Below are positions 7,579 through 16,072 of a stretch of 47,579 nucleotides of DNA, piece by piece (positions within the stretch are counted from its first letter, which is position 1; each line of letters starts with the position of its first letter). The DNA lies in NCBI GenBank assembly GCA_964389675.1, contig CAYMEV010000009.1, positions 1 to 47,579 on the forward strand, read 5' to 3'. The notes below the pieces were generated by a model, which ran no database searches, was not told where the DNA came from, and worked only from the letters and a program-made list of their open reading frames with translations. Source of the DNA: CAYMEV01 sp964389675 [NCBI: uncultured Candidatus Sumerlaeota bacterium]. GTDB taxonomy: Bacteria; CAYMEV01. A program made the translations under genes and the position numbers.

Positions 7579-8566
7579 TTTCTGCTGCCCTCCTTCCAAA
7601 CCTCTTTGGATGCAAATATTTATCTATCAGTGGAACTAATCCATTCATAAAAAGGATAGCAAAACTTACGCCCTCCGGATATCCTCCCCAAAGCCTTATA
7701 ATTATCGTTATAAGGCCGCAGAGAATACCGAAAAGCATCTTGCCGCTCCTTGAGAGGGGAGATGTAACATAGTCGGTTGCCATGAAAAATGCACCCAGAA
7801 AAAGCCCTCCTGAGAGTATATGAAATACAGGATCAATATACTTTGACGGGTCTATAAGGTAAAATATGCCTGTGGATATAAATACGGTCGCAATGAATGT
7901 AAAGGGGATCTCCCAGCTTATTATCCTTTTAGCCATCAGGTAAATGCCTCCTATAAGGAGTGCAGCAGCGGATATCTCACCCAATGAGCCTCCGACCTTA
8001 CCCAGGAAAAGATCAAGGTTTGTAACAGCCCCGTAGGCAGCCTGAACACCATCAGTCTTGAGTATTCCAAGGGGAGTAGCATGTGTTGCGACATCAAGGT
8101 CAAACGAGAACCCAAGGGCTTTAGGCCAGTTCGTCATATAAAGGGGGAATGAAATAAGCAGAAAAACCCTCGAGACAAGCGCGGGGTTAAAGGGATTCTG
8201 CCCTATACCGCCGAATATCTGCTTGCCAAGGTATATCGCGACAAAAGCACCTATAATAATAAGCCAAACAGGAGCTGAACTGGGAAGGTTCATTGCCAGC
8301 AGGAGCCCTGTCACTGCAGCGCTAAAATCACCAACTGTTATCTTTTTCCCCATAAGCTTCTGTATCAAGGCTTCAAAAAACACACAGGACAATACCGATA
8401 CTGCAATCACTATCAGGGCCCGTATGCCGAAGCAGCATATTCCTGCAAGCGATGCAGGGATAAGTGCCACAAAGACAGACCCCATGATATTCTTTACAGA
8501 GCTTTTATCATATATATGAGGAGAAGATGATACAATCAACTCTGTGTTATTTTGATTCATTTCCAC
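7571..8566 (-). CDS. rnfD: Rnf electron transport complex subunit D
   Basis: 331 residues, about ten membrane helices. Family sequences include SSSPHIYDKSSVKNIMGSV at the N-terminus, IFGGIGQNPFNPALVSRVFL (the highly conserved NPFNPA loop) and FFMATDYVTSPLS. The ATPLG segment near residue 160 corresponds to the SGATPL-type site where a threonine covalently binds FMN in RnfD; here it reads HATPLG. Start is GTG 8566 with AGGAGG six bases upstream; ATG 8560 is an alternative. Part of the membrane core of the complex. Confidence 0.95.
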   Translation of the reverse strand: MEMNQNNTELIVSSSPHIYDKSSVKNIMGSVFVALIPASLAGICCFGIRALIVIAVSVLSCVFFEALIQKLMGKKITVGDFSAAVTGLLLAMNLPSSAPVWLIIIGAFVAIYLGKQIFGGIGQNPFNPALVSRVFLLISFPLYMTNWPKALGFSFDLDVATHATPLGILKTDGVQAAYGAVTNLDLFLGKVGGSLGEISAAALLIGGIYLMAKRIISWEIPFTFIATVFISTGIFYLIDPSKYIDPVFHILSGGLFLGAFFMATDYVTSPLSRSGKMLFGILCGLITIIIRLWGGYPEGVSFAILFMNGLVPLIDKYLHPKRFGRRAAENG

Positions 8567-8579
8567 ATTAATCCTCCTC

Positions 8580-10115
8580 TCACTTCTCGTTCTTTATTTT
8601 ATTGTACTTCAGCTTTCCTAAGCGAATCCACTGGACCAGATAGATCTTTGAAGGACATGCATATGAACAGCTTCCGCATTCCATACAATCCATGATGCCC
8701 AGTTCTCCCGCTTCACGCACCTTATCATTCTTTGTAAGACTGTACAGGGTAGTGGGAGACAGTCCCATCGGACATGCTTTGATACACCTGGTGCACCTTA
8801 TGCAGCTGTTCTCTTCATACAAGGGAGCCTCATCTGCATCCAGGAACAATATTCCGCTTGTACCCTTTGTAACCGGCACATCTGTATGCGAGACCGCTTT
8901 GCCCATCATAGGCCCTCCGAAGAGTATTTTTCTCGGATTATCCATTCCGCCGCAGAAATCAATTATATCACCAAGTTTTGTTCCTATTCTTGCAATTATA
9001 TTCTTATTGTCCTTTATTGCTCTTCCACCGATTGTCACAGTCCGTTCATATAATGGCTTATTTTTTATGACAGCATCATATACTGCAGAGGCTGTAGCTA
9101 CATTCTGAACAATGACACCGACATCAAAAGGAAGTTTCTGACTGGGCACTTCCCTGTTAAGGATGCTTTTTATAAGCTGTTTTTCACCTCCCTGAGGGTA
9201 TTTCACCTTTAATGGCACAACATCAATGTTCTTATAATTCTTGCAGATATCCTCAAAGGAAGCTATACAGTCTTTCTTATTAGATTCAATGCCAATATAC
9301 CCTTTTACCCCGGGAAACATTGACATCAGTATTACAAGGCCCTGAACAACCTTTGCTGCAGACTCCAGCATCAGCCTGTGATCAGAAGTCAGATAGGGTT
9401 CGCATTCAGCACCATTGAGTATCAATGCGTCTATTTTCTCAGGTTTGGGCGGATTCAGCTTAACAGCAGTCGGAAAAGCAGCCCCCCCCAGACCGACTAT
9501 ACCAGCTTTTGCAATAATATCCCTTATTGCATCGTTCTTGAGCCTGTCAAAAGGAATCTCCTCATTGTTGATAATATCTGTAAGGGATTTATTCTCGTCC
9601 TTAATCTTCTTTTTCAGAAAGCTGATGAAGGATATCTTCAGGGCGTTCTCCAGTGAAGGTATACCAGTAGGTCCTACAGGGACCTCTATATCATCAACAG
9701 ATTCAAGGCTGTTTGCAAAGTCTTTAAGCTTGTTTACCCTTTGAAGAATATATTCATCATTGAATTCTATCAGCTCGATGGAATTATCAATATCAGGAGA
9801 AATATCGTTCTTACCATCATTTTGTATAATTATGGCATCCATCTCCAGGCCGCCCGGAAAGGTGAATTTATCAATCTTCTTGACGGTTCCTGAAACAGGC
9901 GAATGCACTGGAGAGGATACATAGGATGAAGCCTGTGCAATAAGTGAACCTGCAAGCACAGCATCCTTTGGCTTTACTAATGGCTTTGCAGGAGCCCCGA
10001 TATGCTGGCTGAGAAACAATACCACCTCATCCTTCGGATTCAGGACCTCGATCGGATTCTTTGCAGTATGCTTCGATTCCGGAGGATGAATACCGCCCTT
10101 CTTAAACGTTTTCAT
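8580..10115 (-). CDS. rnfC: Rnf electron transport complex subunit C (NADH/ferredoxin-binding Fe-S flavoprotein)
   Basis: 511 residues from ATG 10115; a longer frame to 10229 lies within rnfB and is rejected because GGAGG precedes 10115 at proper spacing. The N-terminal part has KGGIHPPESK and HSPVSGTVKKIDKF (biotinyl-lipoyl-like barrel). The central NuoF-like part has GIVGLGGAAFPTAVKL and LILNGAECEPYLTSDHRLM, the nucleotide/FMN-binding loops. The C-terminal half carries two 4Fe-4S motifs, CIRCTRCIKACP and CMECGSCSYACP. RnfC is the cytoplasmic subunit that exchanges electrons with NAD(H). Its start overlaps the end of rnfB by 14 bases. Confidence 0.96.
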   Translation of the reverse strand: MKTFKKGGIHPPESKHTAKNPIEVLNPKDEVVLFLSQHIGAPAKPLVKPKDAVLAGSLIAQASSYVSSPVHSPVSGTVKKIDKFTFPGGLEMDAIIIQNDGKNDISPDIDNSIELIEFNDEYILQRVNKLKDFANSLESVDDIEVPVGPTGIPSLENALKISFISFLKKKIKDENKSLTDIINNEEIPFDRLKNDAIRDIIAKAGIVGLGGAAFPTAVKLNPPKPEKIDALILNGAECEPYLTSDHRLMLESAAKVVQGLVILMSMFPGVKGYIGIESNKKDCIASFEDICKNYKNIDVVPLKVKYPQGGEKQLIKSILNREVPSQKLPFDVGVIVQNVATASAVYDAVIKNKPLYERTVTIGGRAIKDNKNIIARIGTKLGDIIDFCGGMDNPRKILFGGPMMGKAVSHTDVPVTKGTSGILFLDADEAPLYEENSCIRCTRCIKACPMGLSPTTLYSLTKNDKVREAGELGIMDCMECGSCSYACPSKIYLVQWIRLGKLKYNKIKNEK

Positions 10116-10938
10116 CTGTAACTTCCTCCTTTTTAAGAAATAACCCTGCAATAGCGGATGTCGGACATACTTTGATACATTCTCCGCACCTTGTGCATTT
10201 CTCATCAATAATCCTGGCCAGTGGCCCATCCATTACGATCGCATCATATTTGCAGGCTTTGACACATCTTGTACAACCGATGCAACCTACACTGCAATTC
10301 TTTTTGGTAGCTGGGCCCTTGTCTTTTGAGCTGCACTGCACCAGAACCTTCGGGCCTGCCTTCCATAGGACCAGTACTTTCCTGGGGCAGGCTTTGATGC
10401 ATTTTCCGCATCCGGTGCATTTTTCTTCATCAATCTTTATAATACCATTGTATAGGGAAATAGCCCCGAACGGGCATGCCCTGATACAGTCCCCCAATCC
10501 AATACATGAATACTGGCATGTTTTTTCACCCGTGTAGAGGTTATGTACTGCCTCGCATTCCATGATACCCTGGTACCTTGACCTTATTGAGGCATTCTCC
10601 CTGTTTCCATTGCATAAAAGAACAGCCTTCCTGGCTACTCCAGCCTCCATTTCTATTCCGAGGATCTTACCTATTTCTGTCATTGTTTCCTTGGGAGCAA
10701 CGGGGCATATCAGCTCAGGGTCCTTTCTTTCAACTATCGCTTCAGCAAGGCCCGAGCAGCCTGGAAATCCGCAGGCTCCGCAGTTTGCCCCTGGCAGTAT
10801 GGACTCGACTTCTTTTATAAGAGGGTTTTCTCTAGTATAAAAGACTTTTGATGCAATATAGAGCAAAGCTGCCGCAATCAGTCCAACTAAACCAATTATC
10901 AGCGCTGGAGGCAAAATCTGGCTTAATAACTGCTGCAC
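10102..10938 (-). CDS. rnfB: Rnf electron transport complex subunit B (multi-cluster ferredoxin)
   Basis: 278 residues. One N-terminal membrane helix (about 10-32), then the Fe-S domain with GANCGACGFPGCSGLAEAIV and a fourth Cys in LICPVAP. After that come several ferredoxin-type motifs: CIGLGDCIRACP, CTGCGKCIKACP, CIGCTRCVKACK and CTRCGECIKVCP. The large number of clusters is typical of RnfB, which accepts electrons from soluble ferredoxin. It is the first rnf gene here, following rseC with an 18-base gap. The order rseC-B-C-D-G-E-A differs from the C-D-G-E-A-B order of clostridia. Confidence 0.96.
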   Translation of the reverse strand: MQQLLSQILPPALIIGLVGLIAAALLYIASKVFYTRENPLIKEVESILPGANCGACGFPGCSGLAEAIVERKDPELICPVAPKETMTEIGKILGIEMEAGVARKAVLLCNGNRENASIRSRYQGIMECEAVHNLYTGEKTCQYSCIGLGDCIRACPFGAISLYNGIIKIDEEKCTGCGKCIKACPRKVLVLWKAGPKVLVQCSSKDKGPATKKNCSVGCIGCTRCVKACKYDAIVMDGPLARIIDEKCTRCGECIKVCPTSAIAGLFLKKEEVTDENV

Positions 10939-10957
10939 ATCTAACCACCTCTTTTAT

Positions 10958-11389
10958 CTAAATTTTTTTAATAATAAAATTAAAACTCTTCTTTTTTTTA
11001 TTCAATTTTTCATATATGACAAGAATTATTATTCCAAATGCCAGTCCCAATAAAAAAAACAGGCCATTGTTCATATCCCTGCCTTCAAAAACAGTAATGT
11101 ACTGGCCTGCTATAACACCCAGAATAATGCATACTGCAGGTATAAGGTATGCAAACAGTATATCTGCCAGAAATCTTGAGCTTTTATACTCAATCTCTAC
11201 CCTGTCATTCACCTTCAGGTCACCTGGCACACAATCCCTGTCAAGTTCAATATCAATTATGCGCGTGCCTTCATAGGAATCAATGCATGAATCCTTTGCT
11301 TTGCAGTGTGCGCACATCGGGTTCCTTTCAACGGATACAACTACTTTTCTGGCATCAAGGCTTTTTATATAGCCTTCCTTGCATTCCAT
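10958..11389 (-). CDS. RseC/MucC family membrane protein
   Basis: 143 residues. The N-terminal cytoplasmic domain holds the cysteine pattern PMCAHCKAKDSC, typical of RseC/MucC (SoxR-reducing system) proteins, followed by GDLKVNDRVEIEYKSS and two membrane helices (about 75-95 and 105-128). RseC-like proteins are frequently encoded next to rnf/rsx genes; in E. coli they take part in keeping SoxR reduced, but the function beside an energy-conserving Rnf is uncertain. The YcaO gene's TAA is followed at once by this ATG, so coupled translation is likely. The C-terminus is lysine-rich. Confidence 0.85.
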   Translation of the reverse strand: MECKEGYIKSLDARKVVVSVERNPMCAHCKAKDSCIDSYEGTRIIDIELDRDCVPGDLKVNDRVEIEYKSSRFLADILFAYLIPAVCIILGVIAGQYITVFEGRDMNNGLFFLLGLAFGIIILVIYEKLNKKKKSFNFIIKKI

Positions 11390-13348
11390 TTATTCTTTTA
11401 TCTCGAAGATTTTTTTTATCTTTTCCTCGCTGTAGCCAAGAGAAATAAAATATGAAACAGCTTTCTCCCTGGTTTTCACGGCATTCTGATTATCATCCGA
11501 TGCTTTGTAGGAATCAATCAAATGCTGCCACCCGAATAAAAGCTCAGGGTTCTGGTCAACTACCTCTCTGGCATAAAGAAGAGCCCTCTTATAATCCCTT
11601 TTCTGGAAATAAAGCTGGAAGAGCTTATCAGCCGTATATGGGCTTTTTTCCTTTTCATACAGCAATTCTGATGCTTTTATCTCACTGTTCAGCCTGATTA
11701 CCTGGATTTTAATATACATTTCCCTTATCTCAGTTTCTGAAGGCAGCTTATTGGGCGGGTACAGGCCGAGTATAAGGTCAATATACCCTTCTGCCTTTTG
11801 CTCATTATGCATATAATTATATATCTCCACAAGATGATATGCACAGGCAATAATATCCCGCCTGTCCATAACAGTTTTCAGAAGTTTTTCAAAGACCTCC
11901 GAGGACTCCGCATATCTCTTCTTATGAAAAAGAAGCTCGCCATACAGCAATGCATACTCCTTTGATTCAGGGCTTTGCCTGTAAAGGTCTTCTGCAATCT
12001 CCAGGCCCCTTTCATAATCCCTTATTGTCTTGTAAAGATGGCAGAGCCTTAGCTTAAGTATTTCACAGTCCCCTTTAATTATCCTGTTTTCATTCTCAAT
12101 TCTTTCTTTCCTGTTTTTTTCCGCAAACTTTTCGATAGCATCATATTTATCAAGGTAAACAGAGATTCTTGAAAACTGGTCATCCACATTGAGGTCAGCA
12201 CTGATAACTGGCTGAAGGTTTCTCACTATGACACGAATCGTAGGGATAGGGACATCTTCAGAAGTCAGGTCTGCAATATAAACACCAAGATTTTTCTTTT
12301 TCAGATAGTCGAGGATAATATCAAGCTCTGTTTTTATGTCTCTGGATGAAATGCTGAGCATTTTATCAAACCGCTTTTTTGTTTTAATCTGCATTCTCTT
12401 TTCAAGCTCGCAGTTGAAGAGGCTTTCAGGTTTATCCGTTCTGGCCTGGTATTCCTTAAATACTGCTTTTCCATAGAAATACCTTGTCCTTGTCTGTGCA
12501 ATCTCAGTAATGCACCTCAGGAAGGCAACTTCCGGATGAGGATGGCATCCTGGTGATGACATATAGGTAAAAGCCTTGTAGGGGTACTCACCATCCCTTT
12601 TTAATATCAGGGAGACGACAGGGACCGGCAGGCCCATTGTATGGTCAGCCAGGTAAAAGCTGAAACCTTTTTTTGAAAGGTTTTCGACAAGCTCTGAAAT
12701 AAGGCCTATACTGCATGAGAAAGGGTCTATCAGCTCCAGCGGCCTTTTATTGTAATAATATATATCAAAAGAATGCCTTTCTATAAGCTCACAGAGGCCA
12801 TGTATGACTGCCTCTTCCATGGTATTGCCTGATGCAAGTCCATTGGTATCTTCCCTGTCTGAAAAATCCCTGTTTGCATTCAGGCATACAAGTGATGCGG
12901 GAATATATACTTCCTTATCCTCAAATAGTGAATAACAGGGATACCAGTCTATATCAATGCTGTCATAAACCTCTTTTGTATAAAGCTCTCTTTGTATATT
13001 GGTCGGGATCAGGTCAAATCTTGAAACTGCCATATCACATATATCATTATAGGAAGCGTGGATTATTCTGCTTCTGTCAGGGTTTGAAGCATTCCTTCTC
13101 TCAACAAACTCCATCAGGGCACTCGCTTTTGCAAACTCGGTGTTCAGGCCTTTACCCCAGTATGCATTGCCAATTTCATTGTGAATTATTGCAAATACGG
13201 GAATTCCCATGTCATCCAGATATGAAAGGTCTGTCAGGGCTTTATAATCCGCATATTGTTCGACCCTTGCAATTGTATCAGAGGGTAATACAGTCCTGTG
13301 AAGGATCTCAGACAGTATCAGGCCGCTTTTCAATGTTATTTTATCCAT
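11390..13348 (-). CDS. YcaO-domain ATP-dependent cyclodehydratase-like protein with C-terminal TPR
   Basis: 652 residues. The YcaO domain (about 1-395) keeps the ATP/Mg-binding motifs: SALMEFVERRN (76-86), EEAVIHGLCELIERHSF (178-194) and EVAFLRCITEIAQTR (273-287), plus GLASGNT and SSPGCHPHP. YcaO enzymes use ATP to activate peptide amides, giving azolines, thioamides or amidines; some act on proteins. The C-terminal 250 residues form TPR-like helical repeats (for example RLCHLYKTIRDYERGLEIAE, YALLYGELLFHKKRYAESSE), as in E. coli YcaO. No RiPP precursor or TfuA partner is visible nearby. It lies nine bases after a membrane protein gene and abuts rseC-rnf, in one apparent operon. AGGAGA precedes the ATG. 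Substrate unknown. Confidence 0.88.
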   Translation of the reverse strand: MDKITLKSGLILSEILHRTVLPSDTIARVEQYADYKALTDLSYLDDMGIPVFAIIHNEIGNAYWGKGLNTEFAKASALMEFVERRNASNPDRSRIIHASYNDICDMAVSRFDLIPTNIQRELYTKEVYDSIDIDWYPCYSLFEDKEVYIPASLVCLNANRDFSDREDTNGLASGNTMEEAVIHGLCELIERHSFDIYYYNKRPLELIDPFSCSIGLISELVENLSKKGFSFYLADHTMGLPVPVVSLILKRDGEYPYKAFTYMSSPGCHPHPEVAFLRCITEIAQTRTRYFYGKAVFKEYQARTDKPESLFNCELEKRMQIKTKKRFDKMLSISSRDIKTELDIILDYLKKKNLGVYIADLTSEDVPIPTIRVIVRNLQPVISADLNVDDQFSRISVYLDKYDAIEKFAEKNRKERIENENRIIKGDCEILKLRLCHLYKTIRDYERGLEIAEDLYRQSPESKEYALLYGELLFHKKRYAESSEVFEKLLKTVMDRRDIIACAYHLVEIYNYMHNEQKAEGYIDLILGLYPPNKLPSETEIREMYIKIQVIRLNSEIKASELLYEKEKSPYTADKLFQLYFQKRDYKRALLYAREVVDQNPELLFGWQHLIDSYKASDDNQNAVKTREKAVSYFISLGYSEEKIKKIFEIKE

Positions 13349-13357
13349 TAATGTCTC

Positions 13358-15157
13358 CTACTCATCGAGATGATATTTAAATAATGAAATACCCTCAAAT
13401 TCAGCTATAAAATCCAAATTATAAAAACTTTTTTTATTCCCAGCTTTCGCTATGAATATATTACCTTTCCTGGCCAAAACATCAATTATTGATTTTGACT
13501 CCTTATTCTCAAGGTCAATTGCGAGATATGGAATATCAATATAGAAATGATTGAATTCATCATCTATGATGAGTATATCTCCTTTTTTAAGCATTTTTTC
13601 AATACTGGGATATTTGCTGTAATCCTCGAGCTTTGAAGAAAGATAGTCATCAAAATTCTCAAGGCCGAATATGACATTTACCGGTTCATATTCTGTGACA
13701 TAGTACTGCAAAAGGCTAAGCATGTTTATTGATGCAACAGCAATCATAAATATTATTATAAAAAAAGAAACAAACCTGCTGCTCCTGTAGATCCTGTATA
13801 TTACCTCCGTTGCGATCAGTGCCAGGTAGAGATAAACCGGCAGAAAATCCTTGAAGTTAAACATAATGAAAACAGTTATAATTATAAAGAGGAGTATCAG
13901 TATTATGGCTTTCATTCTTCTGAGATACCTGATATAGTAAAAAATCATAAAAGGCAGCAGTATAAGCAATATTGGGCCTACAGGCAGATAATTGACCGCA
14001 AATTTATTGAAAAGAGATATTTCAATTGGAAACATGAACAGGTCAAATATATTGGCAAAATTTACATCTCTTATAACACCAAGGTATGTGTATGGTATCA
14101 TGAGAGGAAACCTGATAAATACAGTCAGGTATATTGCAGCTGATGAAAGAAAGAATATCAGGACCTTTGAATTCCTGAACCCGGCAAGGATCAGATATAT
14201 TAAGATCATAAAGGAATAGATAATCCCAAGTCCCAGTGAACAGGTTATGAAAATGAGGAAAAAACCCATTATGTACTGTGATTTATTATCCCAGTTGTGC
14301 TGGAGTTTTTGTATTATATAAATAGAAGAAATAAAGTAAAGCAGGTTGACGGGCCTGATTCCCGGAACTGTCCCAAGATATAATACAAGGGGTGCTGAAA
14401 GGAAGATAATTGACCCGAAAAGGGATTTGATCCTGGAACTGGCTCCCTGTCCAAACACGATAAAATAGAACATCACTGTCACACACATCATTATGACAGC
14501 ATTAAATATAGAGATGTCTATGGTCTGGTCAGGGAAAAAATACAGAAATGGAAGATAAAAAGACAGGCTTAAAGGGGGAACTGGCTTATTTAGTACAAAA
14601 GTATCAGTCAGAAGCCACTGCTTGGAAAGGCTGACCTCTCCCGCAAGTATGCTGTGGTCTATGGTCGGCGTATGGCTGAGGATAAGCACTGTAAGAAATA
14701 AAAGGACAAGCATGGCGAACAGGAATATTTCCCTTTTTTTAAGGTTAAGAAGGTTGATTTTTGTTTCAATTATCAATAATCTCAGGAAAGTCTTGTAAAT
14801 ATTTGAAAAACTAAGCATGAACAGCATGATGAGGCAGATAATAACTGAAACAGATACATCATTTATGATCAGGGAAATAAGATATATCATAATGTTAAAA
14901 ACGCCCAGCCCCATAGCAATGTCAAGGATAATCTTGGGTATTGACGGATACCTTTCTGCCTTGACGCTAAGATACTCGAATATACGTTCCCCGAATGCCC
15001 TTAGCATAAATAAAAATACTGCAAGAAAGATATAGACATTTACTTTTGGGGAAAAGGCTACATTATTTACAAGGTACACATAAAAAACAAAACAGACCCA
15101 TATTACTGAAAATAATATTACTATATAGCGGCTGCTGTTTTTTATCAGTTTACTCAT
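13358..15157 (-). CDS. Polytopic membrane protein, GT-C glycosyltransferase-like
   Basis: 599 residues with about 12-14 predicted membrane helices and a soluble C-terminal part of about 90 residues. After the fifth or so helix there is an extracytoplasmic loop, LSHTPTIDHSILAGEVSLSK, followed by NKPVPPLSLSFYLPF. This resembles the first large loop of GT-C enzymes that transfer sugars from polyprenyl phosphates, which has a catalytic acidic residue and a pattern leading into P-P-L-x-Y. I cannot align it to a named family, so this is a topology-based suggestion. It is the first gene of the operon leading into YcaO, RseC and Rnf. No Shine-Dalgarno site is visible before the ATG. Confidence 0.5.
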   Translation of the reverse strand: MSKLIKNSSRYIVILFSVIWVCFVFYVYLVNNVAFSPKVNVYIFLAVFLFMLRAFGERIFEYLSVKAERYPSIPKIILDIAMGLGVFNIMIYLISLIINDVSVSVIICLIMLFMLSFSNIYKTFLRLLIIETKINLLNLKKREIFLFAMLVLLFLTVLILSHTPTIDHSILAGEVSLSKQWLLTDTFVLNKPVPPLSLSFYLPFLYFFPDQTIDISIFNAVIMMCVTVMFYFIVFGQGASSRIKSLFGSIIFLSAPLVLYLGTVPGIRPVNLLYFISSIYIIQKLQHNWDNKSQYIMGFFLIFITCSLGLGIIYSFMILIYLILAGFRNSKVLIFFLSSAAIYLTVFIRFPLMIPYTYLGVIRDVNFANIFDLFMFPIEISLFNKFAVNYLPVGPILLILLPFMIFYYIRYLRRMKAIILILLFIIITVFIMFNFKDFLPVYLYLALIATEVIYRIYRSSRFVSFFIIIFMIAVASINMLSLLQYYVTEYEPVNVIFGLENFDDYLSSKLEDYSKYPSIEKMLKKGDILIIDDEFNHFYIDIPYLAIDLENKESKSIIDVLARKGNIFIAKAGNKKSFYNLDFIAEFEGISLFKYHLDE

Positions 15158-15204
15158 AGCAATTACTGATATATTAAAAATGCAAATATTTCAATTTAAT
15201 TATT

Positions 15205-15232
15205 TTGCTATAAACAGAAATTTAAATATACT
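15205..15232 (+). promoter_or_regulatory. Candidate promoter with almost no leader for the radical SAM gene
   Basis: TTGCTA (15205-15210) and TATACT (15227-15232), 16-base spacer. Transcription would begin about 8 bases before ATG 15248, which itself lacks a Shine-Dalgarno site. AT-rich surroundings make chance matches likely. Confidence 0.35.
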
Positions 15233-15247
15233 ATTTTACCTAATAAT

Positions 15248-16009
15248 ATGGAAAATAAACCATTACTCAGGGAATATGTTCTGACAAATCCGATAAAAAA
15301 GCTTTTCAGGACGCTAAATGATAAAAACAGACGATTCTATAAGGTAATACTGCCCGTAACAAAAAAGTGCTTCAGTCAGTGTATATTCTGTGGAACGCAA
15401 GATCTGGCCTGCAACCTTGCAAAGAAGGATATATCATCAATTATATCGCCAAAAGAGGCTATTGATATAGCAAGGAAAATCAGATTTAAGAATGTCATAC
15501 TTGAGATCGGAGGCTTTGGCGATCCGCTTTTCAATGAAGAAACATTCCAGACACTCAGGCTGCTGATAATTGAGGATATTGAAATCCCTACTTTCATAAC
15601 AACAAACGGACTTCTGATACATGATAAGATAGATGATATTCTTTCTGTCAGCATAAAAACTGTTAAGATAATTATCAATTCCCTTGATCCGAATATAGGC
15701 AAAAGGCTTATAAAAGGTATTAACTTCAGGGGAACAAGCCTTATAGGGCTTGATTCAGCTTTTCTTTTCCAGGAGCTACAGCTGCAGGGCATTCAGAGGC
15801 TTCTTAAAAAGGATGTAAATGTTGTTGTACAGACTATAATCTTTCCCGGTACAAACGACAGGCATATACCTGAAATTATAGATGTATTGAACATGCTTGG
15901 AGTAAAATACCTCGATCTCAGGATATCTTCACTTGATGAAAAATCCATTAAAATTTATAAGAGGCTGAAAGCAGAGGTTAAGGACAAGATATCCCTTGTG
16001 CACTTCTAA
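15248..16009 (+). CDS. NifB-like radical SAM protein
   Basis: 253 residues. A radical SAM motif CFSQCIFC (Cys41, 45, 48) begins a core that follows NifB closely: SPKEAIDIARKI, GGFGDPLFNEETFQTLRLL (as AGPGDPLANEETF in NifB), FITTNGLLIHDKIDDIL, IINSLDPNIGKRLI, QLQGIQRLLKKDVNVVVQT and IFPGTNDRHIPEI. NifB builds the 8Fe-9S-C core of nitrogenase cofactor. Here the N-terminal HPC ligand motif of NifB is absent, and the extra Cys after the SAM motif is six residues away (Cys55) instead of five, so the accessory cluster sites look altered. No nif genes occur in the window. This is a NifB-family relative of unknown product. The next gene follows 63 bases later on the same strand. Confidence 0.8.
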   Translation: MENKPLLREYVLTNPIKKLFRTLNDKNRRFYKVILPVTKKCFSQCIFCGTQDLACNLAKKDISSIISPKEAIDIARKIRFKNVILEIGGFGDPLFNEETFQTLRLLIIEDIEIPTFITTNGLLIHDKIDDILSVSIKTVKIIINSLDPNIGKRLIKGINFRGTSLIGLDSAFLFQELQLQGIQRLLKKDVNVVVQTIIFPGTNDRHIPEIIDVLNMLGVKYLDLRISSLDEKSIKIYKRLKAEVKDKISLVHF

Positions 16010-16072
16010 GGCATAATATGACCGATAAAGCTTTTGACAATTTTGGGCAGTTAATTATAATGGTCTTCCGTA

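Noticed and set aside
8692-9744. Plus-strand ORFs within rnfC
   Set aside because: Antisense shadows; the minus-strand frame has the Fe-S and flavin motifs.
10116-10229. N-terminal extension of rnfC
   Set aside because: Lies inside rnfB, and GGAGG fits the ATG at 10115.
11390-13348. A RiPP biosynthesis cluster around YcaO
   Set aside because: No precursor-like short gene, E1-like partner, TfuA or transporter is found beside it.
15248-16009. Nitrogen fixation locus based on the NifB-like gene
   Set aside because: No nifH, D, K, E or N in the window and the ligand motif of NifB is missing.
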